A stretch of 64,000 bases of DNA, taken from the NCBI GenBank assembly GCA_944739405.2, contig OX123192.2:47358486-47422485 (forward strand), read 5' to 3'. This document shows, in pieces, positions 23,644-33,512 of this stretch. Both the position numbers and the translations under genes were made by a program. The DNA comes from Euclidia mi (taxonomy: Eukaryota; Arthropoda; Insecta; Lepidoptera; Erebidae). Numbering within the stretch: position 1 is the first letter of the stretch; each line of letters starts with the position of its first letter. The notes under the pieces are model-generated. The model was given only the letters and a program-made list of their open reading frames with translations, was not told the DNA's origin and ran no database searches.

Positions 23644-23874
23644 TCATATTTTACAAGGCACCCACTTACACTGCACAACCCTACCATCTTGTGAACTATC
23701 ACATAATTCCCATGCATCATTTTCTTTAGTTCTTCTTGCATGGTCAACATCCACTGTTTCTTTTCTGGTCCATTGCAGTGTCAAACCTACCCCATCATAG
23801 GTTTCAGCGCTTGTACAAAGGTTCAACATATCATATCTCTCAGGTGGTATCCGTGTTCGTCTGGGTCTGTCCAT
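23644..23874 (-). pseudogene. Copia pol fragment (start of reverse transcriptase)
   Basis: Encodes RRTRIPPERYDMLNL, then ENDAWELCDSSQDGRVVQCKWV, matching the segment of Copia Pol that precedes and opens the reverse transcriptase domain. Truncated and followed by the tandem repeat at 23477-23606. A further RT/RNase H scrap (AIGCLMYLAVLTRPDI on the minus strand) lies near 23165-23225. Confidence 0.85.
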
Positions 23875-24139
23875 GAACCCTTCATTTTCACACTGAAGTA
23901 CACTCTCTGAGTCTTTATAATCATTATCACTGTTGGAGTTATCTTCAAGACTACATATATGTAGATTCCAAACTTGTTACCTTCTGGGCTTGTTGTTTAC
24001 CTTCAAGACTAGATGTTGATTCCAAAACCTGTTACCTTCTGGGATTGTTCTGGTTTAACCTAATCCCCCACTGAAGCAACATTGTGGTCTTGCACTTGAA
24101 TCACACATTCTGAATTGATTTCTGGCTTCAATTTCAGGC

Positions 24140-24322
24140 CTATAACCTGAAATAATACAACGTTTTCCCATCTACCGCGCTTGTAATTTCTTCATCTGGT
24201 TCTGCCTTTATACAATGTTTCATGCCTTCCAGAACCAAGAACTTTTCTGCAGCGAAACACCACTCCGAATAATTATCGCGTCCCTTTAGTTTCGGCACAT
24301 TTACTAGGTAGTTGCTAGCCAT
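24140..24322 (-). pseudogene. Copia gag N-terminal fragment
   Basis: Starts MASNYLVNVPKLKGRDNYSE and continues WCFAAEKFLVLEGMKHCI, the well-conserved opening of insect Copia Gag, which builds the virus-like particle. The frame stops after 60 residues. The rest of gag, the protease and integrase are absent from the element. Confidence 0.85.
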
Positions 24323-24381
24323 TTTGTGAAACTGATATACTGCGATAATTAGAATTACAGCTAAACCGCCCTGGATACTGT

Positions 24382-24747
24382 CTTTTAACTCTTGCTTGCA
24401 AAATTCTTGTTAAAACGAATACTGTATTTTAACACTTCCTTGCAAAATTCTTGTTAAAACGAATACTGTATTTTAACACTTGCTTGCAAAATTCTTGCTA
24501 AAACGACTCAATTGCGATTTTAACACTTGCTCGCAAAATCCTTGTTAAAACGAATACTGTATTTTAACACTTGCTTGCAAAATCCTTGTTAAAACGAATA
24601 CTGTATTTTAACACTTGCTTGCAAAATCCTTGTTAAAACGACTCAATTGCGATTTTAACACTTGCTCGCAAAATCCTTGTAAAACGAATACTGTATTTTA
24701 ACACTTGCTTGCAAAATCCTTGTTAAAACGACTCAATTGCGATTTTA
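24382..24747 (-). repeat. Eight-copy tandem repeat in the Copia leader
   Basis: Units of about 44-47 bp, each bounded by TTTTAAC...GTTAAAA (a short inverted pair), come in two types by their ends: type A (CGAATACTGTA) and type B (CGACTCAATTGCGA). Plus-strand order is A A B A A B A B. They fill the untranslated leader between primer site and gag start. Confidence 0.9.
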
Positions 24748-24753
24748 TGAGCT

Positions 24754-24769
24754 CCCTGGGCCCATAACC
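24754..24769 (-). other. Copia primer-binding site
   Basis: GGTTATGGGCCCAGGG directly abuts the 5' LTR. It is complementary to the anticodon stem-loop region of initiator tRNA-Met, the half-tRNA primer known for insect Copia elements. Confidence 0.85.
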
Positions 24770-24951
24770 TGAAATAAAACGACGTACTCCCAGAGACGAG
24801 TGGCAAAGACTGACAATGTTTTATTTCTAACTATAGAAGTAAATATAATTTCAAATACATGTCTATATGTCTAGTGACAATAAAAGACAGATGGCCAGTA
24901 CGATACATGGCCAGTGCTAATACATACTGTGTAGATATTAAACCTTCAACA
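24770..24951 (-). repeat. Copia 5' LTR
   Basis: 182 bp, TGTTGAAGG...TTTATTTCA on the minus strand. Differs from the 3' LTR by C/T at the GTACTCCC site and T/C in GTAAATATA. Confidence 0.93.
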
Positions 24952-24956
24952 CAATT

Positions 24957-26160
24957 GTTACTCATTGTAAGTTAGTCTTGCATTATACATTCATGCTGAC
25001 ATTCTAGGTATGACAAAAAAATATAAACTTAACATTTCATACCTAAGGACCACTTTTAGATATGACGGCGTTTGGTCCTCGTCGTCCGCATGTCCGCGTC
25101 TACAGTTGCCGTAAATTACCTCGCGACGTCCGTTGCCGGGGGAGTCCTCCACGAGTCCTCCACAGCAAAGAAACTACCCAAAACAACCGTGTCCGGTGAA
25201 GACATGCGTCAGGCGGAAGGTGAGGACACCATGGCGGCCAGCCAATCCACAAAGAGGGTTCTTACTCGGTTTTGCCGTATATCCATTCATTCGCACTCAC
25301 CCATCCATTCACTCAATCGATAAAACAATGATGATGACACATGTTAAACCAGTCATGGTGGCAAATCTTGAGGCAGAATAACAAATAATTTCCTCGCGCC
25401 TTAAGGCTTTCTACCGTGAACTGATATATATATAGGTATGTATGGAAATTGTTCCCGTGGACCTTTAGCACCTCATACCCAAAAATTGGCCCTCGATCCA
25501 AGCTAGCAAATATGCGTACACTTACACTATAGCACATACTAACACTACATTATTCTAAACATTTCGTTTCTAAAAAAATAAGTAAGGTCTGGCGGCCCTG
25601 GAATCTTACGATCTTGAAATCACCGATCTGGGAATGACATGGATATGGTATGTCCAATACCTAAGAATTTAGCGTGCACACCTACGAAACGTTGGGCAAA
25701 TAAAATGGCTGCTATTTGGGTTGTTCTTCAGAATGTAATCGATATCGATATAGAGCCGGTTAGAGGAGAATAATACATTTTTGTAGTAAGTTACCTTTGT
25801 TAGTTTAAATCTTTTGCCAGATCAGTTTATTCCATAATGCAAATGTGGGCGAACATGGCAAAGCGAAAGACGACCCTTGTATGAAATATCGGTTTTTTAG
25901 ACATATTTATGCACAAAAACAAAATTATTATGTTCGATAGACAACGATTTCACAGCAGATGTACCACAAACCTTGGCGAAAAATATGGCGATAGTGGCAT
26001 GAATGACATTTCTAATAAAATATCGTCATGATTAATTTATTCAGTAAACTATGGCTATCTCTTTTTTCTGACACAGATATCCCTAAGACAAAACGAGACA
26101 ACACTATGTTTGGTGGCTTTATGTCGATTTCGTATATATGTGTATAAAAAAATCATGGCG
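24957..26160. other. Unassigned span with a GC-rich patch
   Basis: 25060-25270 is much richer in CpG than its surroundings and contains CGGAAG|GTGAGG, a possible donor at 25220. No initiator, start codon context or recognised protein is visible. The rest is AT-rich. Confidence 0.35.
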
Positions 26161-26164
26161 AAAT

Positions 26165-26212
26165 GTGGGTGTAATATTACGTCTCCGGGGATACAGCCGT
26201 GAGTCTATAAAA
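26165..26212 (+). repeat. SINE family 2, 3' end scrap
   Basis: TGTGGGTGTAATATTACGTC, then TCCGGGGATACAGCCGTGAG, is the inverted form of the block at 58961-59010. Confidence 0.65.
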
Positions 26213-26339
26213 ATATAAAATATAATAATATATGTGAATAATGTAATTTTCTATATTTACCTACTATTTGCCCTTTCCATTTATATTCCTTACTCAAAGG
26301 TCAAAATTCACGTGGTGCGTGGTGCGCGCGACGTCGACG

Positions 26340-26378
26340 GATAATCCGTTAGTACGCTCGACGTACTAACGGATTATC
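26340..26378. repeat. Perfect 16-bp hairpin
   Basis: GATAATCCGTTAGTAC at 26340-26355 is exactly inverted at 26363-26378. Weaker inverted similarity extends outward (ATTCACGTGG / CAGGTGTGAAT), so it may be the core of a small foldback element. Confidence 0.8.
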
Positions 26379-26399
26379 GGTCAGGTGTGAATGGTTGAA

Positions 26400-27059
26400 C
26401 GTTTTTCTATACATTTGTATGTATTGGCGTTACGCGACCGATAAAACGCGACGGATCTTCCGTCAGATATGTTCCGGCCCTAAAAGCGTACCTTGACATC
26501 GTTCTGTCACTGAAAATTACATCAAATGATAAATTTTTGGTCATAAGTATTTACTCAATTTTTAAAGCTGTGAAGTATACTCATAGACTATAATTCTCAA
26601 CAATGAAAATTAAACAATAAAATAAAATCAACAGCGAGTCGGAATCGCCCATGAACGGTTCCGTAGTAAAGTTATCCACTAAAGTAGTAAACATACCCAT
26701 TATTTTCACCTAACTATACACCACTATCACTTTTTCGCCAGCACAAATAACTTTGTTTAGCATAGTGTTTGTATAAACGACAAAGTTATACTGCCGGTAT
26801 TTGTGTATTTGTATTGTATTGTAACATGTGCTATATCTCAAAAACTGCCGACTACATATAGTTCAAATCAATTTTCGTTGAAAGTTTTAAATACGATCTA
26901 CAGCACGTTCTTTTTTATGATTTGACGCTCTCATACTATAAAAGTTAGAGGGGAGGGACACTACTTTTACCACTTTGGGAACGTCTATCTTTTAATCGCT
27001 TGACCCAAGTTTTCCAAATGAAACATTGGTTTTAGGAACATTAATCAATTTTTTAAAGA
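26400..27059. other. AT-rich span, nothing recognised
   Basis: No supported feature. Confidence 0.4.
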
Positions 27060-27210
27060 TCTATAGACACAAAAAAAACTTGTTTCGAATCATGTCCAAT
27101 CAAGAGAAGGAAAACTTGATACAAACCCTATACTAACCCGTTTGGCCAGCGTGGTATAGTAGGTCAATTCCTCCTTTCAAAGGAGAGGCCTAGTCCAGCA
27201 GTGATGATGA
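27060..27210 (+). repeat. Retroposon 3' tail
   Basis: AACCCGTTTGGCCAGCGTGG, CAATTCCTCCTTTC and GAGGCCTAGTCCAGCAG run into GTGATGATGATG. The longer inverted relative is at 46578-46815. Confidence 0.7.
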
Positions 27211-29574
27211 TGTCCAATCATGTATGGCGAGCCACCACCTTTATATTCATATTTTTTTAAGTTTTCATAATACATCTTCCTACCAATATTCATATGGGTA
27301 GCCTCAATAATTTCGGCCTTAAGTGGCTGTGACATACGGACAGTCAGAAAGACAGACATGGCGAATTTATAAGGGTTCCGCTTTGTTTGTATTTTTTGGC
27401 TACATAACCCTAAAAAAGCGGCTTCACTCCTCAAACTGGAATGAACCAATGAAATGAGACCAAACAAAATGAATCCTACATAACAAAAAATATTTTTTGC
27501 TAATAAATGACGGATTATAAGGCCAAAAAATAGACAGGAATAAAAACCTCCTCCTTTTTTGAAGTGGGATGAAAATAATGCTGGACCACTTCAAACAAAG
27601 CAATAGTTTGTGAGCGTATAGCAACTCTGCTTTGGCCGTAGAGTAAACCCTAACAGTGAAATCCAGTGGAAAAAAAAATCTTATGCTATCTAGCGTCGGT
27701 TTTATACAAAACTGAAACATATTCAGAATATTGTGCGTCGGATTTAACACTGTTCTGTAATTTCATTCATCTTTATTTTACTTATAGTTTTTCGAGTTTC
27801 CAACCAGATGCTACTTTTATTTGTATTGTCAATTCTGTTTATTTTTTTATAAGATACCTACTCTGAAAGGATTTTAAAAAGTTTCGCTTTCGTTACTTTC
27901 AGATATTTTTTTTAAGAATATTAATTTATGGTAGTGCATATGAAAATTAAACAATAAAATAAACAATGTAATTATCACCAGACATTGAGACAAGAAATAT
28001 AACAACAGTCAGTGAAACTTTTTACCCGACTACGGCGAAGCCAAAAGGAAGGGTAATGTTTTTCACACACCATCTAGTCCCAAACTAAGCATAGCTTGTA
28101 CTATGAATATAGCTTGATTGATTTCACAAAGAAAGATTTTGGTGTAACTATATATATGTCTACGAAGGAGTAGTAATTTTTGTCCGGCAGATAATAAAAT
28201 AAAAAATAAGATAATAAGGTTCATCACAGCTAAGTGTACACGTATCTTTTAACAGAGTTGGATCCAGGATTTGTTTTGTATTTGCTTATTATGGTTTGGG
28301 TGGGACTTGAACCTGCTGTACTAAAGCCTTTTAGAGAATACATAGATGCTTTTAGGAGGCCTGAATCCATTTCTGCCTCTTAAACCAACTAGTGTTAGCT
28401 AAAATTCACATCGAATTCCTTAAATCCTTTCCGAATTAAAACATTTTCACCAAATAATTGTGTAATTACACATTTACGCGCCAAATTGATTGGGTGCTTC
28501 GTAATTATTCTTTGATATTGTAGACTGGGTATGATATTACGTGTTCGATTTATTAAACAAATAAAGTGTTTATTGGTAGTTCTTTCGAGTTTGTTTTGAT
28601 TTTTGCTATAGATTTCGAAGTTTTTATGATCTAGATACTATGAAATATGGGCAGCTGTCTTCGAAAAAAAGACTTAAAATCTGATCGATGTAACGTTTAA
28701 AGACCCTCATAGTCATTTACACTGTTATTGAAATGTTTATCTGGATGTATACGAGGTACCGCTGTTTTGTTTTCCTGATATATCGGTTAAGTTCAAACGT
28801 CATAAATGCTTCTAACATGTGTAGAGATTGATTAGCAATTTGCAACCTGGATTGAAACTATCTTTTTGCAAAAATTTCTTTCTTTGTCCATCAAAGTAAC
28901 AAAAGCCTCTCAGTCAGTGCGCGATGCATCACTATCTATTGATATATAAATGGCCAGTCGCACCTGAAATCCTTTAAAAATCCATCCCTTAAATTAACAT
29001 AAAGTGTAAAGCTCGCAACGAAATCTTGCGTCCCAAGGGACAGTACGAAGTTACACACCCCAAACGACGTTGAAAACTTGTCTCCCTTGAGACGATAAAG
29101 ATACGCCGACAACACTGCGAAAATATACTTAGGCGTCTGAAGCAATTTTTGAAGCGTTCTGTTGTTTCCAGTTTTAAGAGTTAGCATGAAAGTTACCGAG
29201 GATAGATGGAGTATGGATGTTTATTACTTAACGGATTTTGATGGATTTTTGCATTCATATTTCATATTTAACACGTACGCCTATGTGGGCGACCATATGC
29301 CTATAAATAACGCTCATAAACAGTTATAGATGGTACAATATGTAGCATTTACGAAATTCTCTACTTATCGTCTGGTTAAAATTTTATCCATGGGTATGAA
29401 TTTACGAAAGTAGCGATAAATGATACGAAGGTATAAATAATGCGATCTATATTTGATTCATGGGTATGAATTTACGTAAATAACTATAAAGAATACATAG
29501 GTATTATCTTATAATTCGATCTACGAACTTATTATTCTATCAAGTCTAAGGGTTCTTGGTGTCCGTTGTAAGAA
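27211..29574. other. AT-rich span with scattered repeat ends
   Basis: 28018-28062 is the inverted partner of 7115-7175. 28070-28115 (CATCTAGTCCCAAACTAAGC...AGCTTGTACTATG) matches the end of the SINE at 58080. Nothing else is recognised. The two frames at 27177-27750 and the one at 28936-29187 lack protein-like features. Confidence 0.45.
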
Positions 29575-29735
29575 TGTTTGTAAGATCGCGCGGAAGGGCT
29601 CCCATGCAATGGACGGACCAAATAAAATAAAATCTTTCTTAATGCACCCTTCCGATAGGGAAATTTTTTTCGTAGTGCACACTTACTATCGTTAGCTGCG
29701 GCTTGTCTACCAGTCAGTCAGTAACGCAGAAATGT
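29575..29735 (-). mobile_element. Degenerate short Helitron-like element
   Basis: CTTAATGCACCCTTCC, AGCTGCGGCTTGTCTACCAG and TCAGTCAGTAACGCAGA occur in the order of the intact minus-strand copy at 50544-50750. Confidence 0.6.
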
Positions 29736-29875
29736 AATACAACAGAGGTTCAGGAGTTGTCTTACAAAACTTCACATAGAGACAAAAACACCAATACATA
29801 ATCATAAATCACCTTAAAATAGTCATTGTTTTATACAGTGATCGTAAATCCGCAACAAGTGCACATGATAGACGA

Positions 29876-29947
29876 TGACGATGACGTAACAACAGAGTTG
29901 TGACGTCACGTGCGGCTGACGGGTACGGGTGACGCAAGCGTACGTCA
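29876..29947 (+). promoter_or_regulatory. Cluster of TGACG (CRE/bZIP-type) sites
   Basis: Five forward TGACG motifs and a CGTCA lie in 72 bp. One is the full palindrome TGACGTCA (29901-29908), which overlaps the E-box CACGTG (29907-29912). CREB/ATF factors bind TGACGTCA and bHLH factors bind CACGTG in animals generally. Function here is inference, as no promoter is seen next to it. Confidence 0.45.
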
Positions 29948-30410
29948 TTAAAAGCAAGTTAATTATACTACATACGTAAAATATACTACTGCTGGTACAA
30001 GTTGTGTTTTGCAGGATGGTAATGAAATACAATTACGTGTGGGATTTTGTTACTAACAGGTCCCTTTTATTTAAAGGATGTAAAACGGTTTTGCTGTTAT
30101 GAAACAGGATTTTTATCTCCTCAACATGTTTGTCCGCTTCAAAAAGCGTTAATAGTGATTATTCACATACTCGTAAGTGTTGAACACTGAAGAACGAATT
30201 CGCATATCATACCTATGCTCTGAATATCAAGTGCTTAAGTTGTTAATGATGACTATGACATCGTGAAATCTACGTGTTTATAAAAGTGACCGGTGATAAT
30301 GTGATTGAAAAGTGGCACAAGATTTCACCATTCGGCTCGGATAAGCCAGGCTTCAAGATGGTTCAAAGCGTTAGCAGAATTTTACCTACGATACTTGGCA
30401 GATTATTGAA

Positions 30411-30895
30411 ATGTTACTACAGAAAATTTCCTTACCGCAGAAAATAATAGATATGCAAAAAGGAATAAAAGTCTACATTATTACTTCGCACCTGCAATTT
30501 CAAAGTCAATCAAACCCCACCGATATAAAATCTCTGACAACCACATCAATGATCTGCCAAGAACCAAACTCTTTACACAAGAACTTGTCACGTATTAAAA
30601 TGGCGTCTACACATGACGTCACAACACGAGTCGTTAAAACTTTGACAATTGTAATCCACCAGCAACTTATGTCGAAGTTACTTTGGCAACTTGGTAACAG
30701 TTTACTGGAACCCATCGGGTATGGAACATTGAGAGAAACTTCACTTCGTGCTTTAATTATTATAGTCGTACTTAAGTTTTAATCTTTGTTTTTAGCCTAT
30801 TGAAACACGGATCATAATGGTTGAAGTTTCACGACGTCGTAACGAATGTGCATATTTATAAATGTGTAATGCTGTCTGTCTAATACGGTTTTATG
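30411..30895 (+). repeat. Tandem duplication, copy A
   Basis: 30411-30827 aligns with 31047-31457 at high identity (my estimate is high eighties percent) with small indels. The last part (30846-30895) aligns with DNA right of the LINE at 43269-43310. Copy A keeps a TGACGTCA at 30614-30621 that copy B has lost in a short deletion. The plus-strand frame at 30411-30782 is not preserved in copy B, arguing against a gene. Confidence 0.85.
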
Positions 30896-31046
30896 GCTAA
30901 AGTACTAATATAAACTGACTTTCATGAAAATTGCCATTTTCTTTACGGCATATCATTTGTTTTTGAAAATTAATTAAAGTTCTTTATCGCAAAATGTATC
31001 GTAAGTTGCTAATTTTAGAAAAAATCATCACGATGAGTAATCACTT

Positions 31047-31465
31047 ATGTTACTACAGAAAATTACTTTACCGCAGAAAATAATTGAAATACAAAAATGA
31101 ATAAAAGACTAGATAATTGTTTCTCGCTCGTAAGTTCAAAGACAATCAAACCCCACCGATATAAAATCCCTGACATGACAGTCATCAATTATCTGCCAAG
31201 TCAAACTCTTTACAATAAGCTTTACAAGAACTTGTAACGTATCAAAATGGCGTCTACACATGAGTAGTTAAAACTTTGACAATTGTGATCCACCAGCAAC
31301 TTATGTCGAAGTTACATTGGCAACTTGGTAATAGTTTACTAGAAACCGTCTGAGACGGAACATTGAGAGAAACTTCATTTGGTGCTTTAATTATAGTCAT
31401 ACTTAAGTTTTAATCTCAGTTTTTAGAGTAATGAAATACGGATCATAATGGTTCTAGTTTTTATG
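31047..31465 (+). repeat. Tandem duplication, copy B (left part, split by LINE)
   Basis: Second copy of 30411-30827. Its continuation resumes at 43270 after the LINE insertion, so the duplication predates the LINE. Confidence 0.85.
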
Positions 31466-31613
31466 ATGTTATTGAGAATATGGTATAGAGAATATTGGTG
31501 GTTTTGGCACAACTCTGGAATATCATTCAATCGATTCACTGAACTACTAGCCCTACCCTACAAGAGGGCGTTAGTAGTAGTAATCGTATCAATTTATATT
31601 TTTCGTTTTATAA

Positions 31614-32527
31614 ATGGAAATGGATTGTTACAACGTAACACTATGCAATAAGCCAGTCCGAAAATGTATAGAAAGTCTAAATTCATCGTTTCTATCAACT
31701 AGTCCAGACCAACAGGAACAACATGCAAGGAGCTTACCTGATTTATCTACTCATTTTAACAACGAACTATACAGCGAAAATGAAAAGTTAAAGAGTGAAC
31801 TCTGTAGAGCACATGCTGAGATAGAAAACCTTGTTCAGGAAAATCATTCTTTATCTGAAAAGTTTACTGAAAAAGATCGGTCTATCGAACAACTAAAAAA
31901 ACTTTGTACGCGTCCCATTTCAAACCTGACCACTCCAAAATCTGCAAGGAGAATTAAGAAAGACGTGTCATTGCCGTCCCCCATAAGCGATGAACGTCCA
32001 CGATTTACTTCAAAAGGTTATGTTAATTTGAGCAATACTCAAGCCCTCATTTCGACAACACTAAGAAAATATCTGAAACCCGTAAACTGAACATCGTTGA
32101 TCCAGAACAGTCGAGTCCTTCACCCATGCACATGCAGTCTACTAAGAAACGAATTATGATTTATGGATCGCAACAATGTCGCGGTCTGGCATCGGCACTA
32201 CTAAAGTCTAGGATCAACACGAAGTATGAAAAATACCACATAACAGGATTTACTCAACCATTTGCTCCAACAGAACAAATCCTAAAAGAAGTTCAACGCA
32301 GGCAATTCAATTATGATGATAAAATAATTATCTGTGTAGAGGAAAACGACTCCAATCCAATCAGTGTCTTCCTGGAGTTAATTAGTACTTTGAAAAATTA
32401 TGAAAAATGTACAATTCTTGTGTTGAATGTTAAGAAAAATATTTTCTTAAACGAACGTAAACTGAACAAAGAAATACAAATAATCTGTCAAAATGTTAAT
32501 AATTGTTACTTTGTAAAAAACAAGTAA
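31614..32527 (+). pseudogene. LINE ORF1 (coiled coil plus esterase-like domain), one frameshift
   Basis: The first frame, 31614-32090, is 158 residues with a predicted coiled coil at about residues 55-105 (NEKLKSELCRAHAEIENLV), as expected for the RNA-binding ORF1 protein of LINEs. A second frame, open from before 32126 to 32527, carries KKRIMIYGSQQCRGLASAL and later strand-like segments (KIIICVEEND, KCTILVLNVKK). This layout fits the SGNH/esterase-like domain found in CR1-group ORF1 proteins. The two frames overlap around 32060-32090, so one frameshift separates them. Domain naming is inference from layout. Confidence 0.6.
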
Positions 32528-32877
32528 CTTCTTGTAACTAACAACAGTAATTTCTTGTATGACTATGTGCAATAAGATAAACCATATTATAGATAGTATT
32601 GATTATTATGATAAGTACTTAAATTTTAATATGGGCTCACAGATAAAACAATCTACTTTAAATAATAAAATTTCTTACGACTCTTACTCAAATAAAGCAA
32701 TTCATTCTACTTCTAAACAAAACTGTACTAATAAAAAAATAATTCAAACTAATTTACATGAATACTTTCCAAGGGTATCTAAAAAATGTGTTGACAGTAA
32801 ACCTAAACAATGCATATCAGCGTCTGATAACTTAAACAATAGTGTAAAAAAGCTTTTTCGGTACTAATAAATATTGT

Positions 32878-33481
32878 TGTCTAGAATTACCGTAGCCAGG
32901 CAGGAAGGTGTATCAGAAATGCGCAGTGGAAGATGTAATACATCTACCTGACCACGATAGACAATGATCCAGACACAATGCACTGCGTTGCACAGCGAAT
33001 ACAAGTAATCTTAATATTAATGTGTTTCACACTTACCCGGTATCCTTGCTGATGTCAGGCTTGAGCTAAATTAGACACATTCATACAAGTATATTGGCCA
33101 AAATAAATGAATGAAGTATCTTATACTTAGCTATTAAGCTTCAAACGCGACGTTTTCAGGACACGTTGGCACGTGGAAGTCGATACCAGATTCACAATTT
33201 TCACAAGTATCAATCAATAGTTCACAATCAATTTACCGTTGCCAGCACTAGATCAGGCGGCGTTTAAAGCGGTTTACTCAATTTTGTTCAATTCGCGTTA
33301 ATTCAAAAGGCGATATTTTACGTACGAGACGACAACGTGGTAAAAAATTTTCAACGCGGGAAGAGACCGAAGTGACAGTTCAGTGTGACCATTGTCAGAA
33401 ATTTTCAATAGACTAAACAAAATGTTACTCAATCGATCTAATCGATTTGACTTATAATAAAAACTAATTCTATTTCAAACA
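32878..33481 (-). repeat. BEL/Pao 3' LTR
   Basis: 604 bp, preceded on the minus strand by GGGGCGGGTGGA. Confidence 0.95.
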
Positions 33482-33494
33482 TCCACCCGCCCCG

Positions 33495-33512
33495 GACCGG
33501 CCTACCGGTCCG
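33495..33512. repeat. GC hairpin downstream of pol
   Basis: GGACCGG...CCGGTCC, 7-bp arms with a 4-nt loop, immediately after the pol stop and before the polypurine tract. Confidence 0.6.

Larger units (their letters stand above)
22760..24951 (-). mobile_element. Internally deleted Copia-type LTR retrotransposon
   Basis: Two 182-bp direct repeats (22760-22941 and 24770-24951) have TG...CA ends on the minus strand and differ at only two positions that I can find. CAATT flanks both sides (22755-22759 and 24952-24956), a 5-bp target duplication. Beside the upstream LTR is a tRNA-Met-type primer site; beside the other, GTGGGGG serves as polypurine tract. At 2.2 kb it is far shorter than a full Copia element (about 5 kb). 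Only gag and pol pieces remain, so it must depend on proteins from elsewhere. Confidence 0.93.

Noticed and set aside
23477..24747. CRISPR-like alternation of repeats
   Set aside because: The repeats are direct tandem units inside a Copia element with no unique spacers, and the DNA is eukaryotic.
27177..27750. Two overlapping minus-strand frames of about 100 codons
   Set aside because: No protein-like features. One starts in a retroposon tail.
30411..30782. 123-codon plus-strand frame
   Set aside because: The homologous stretch in duplication copy B is broken by indels, so no coding constraint is visible.
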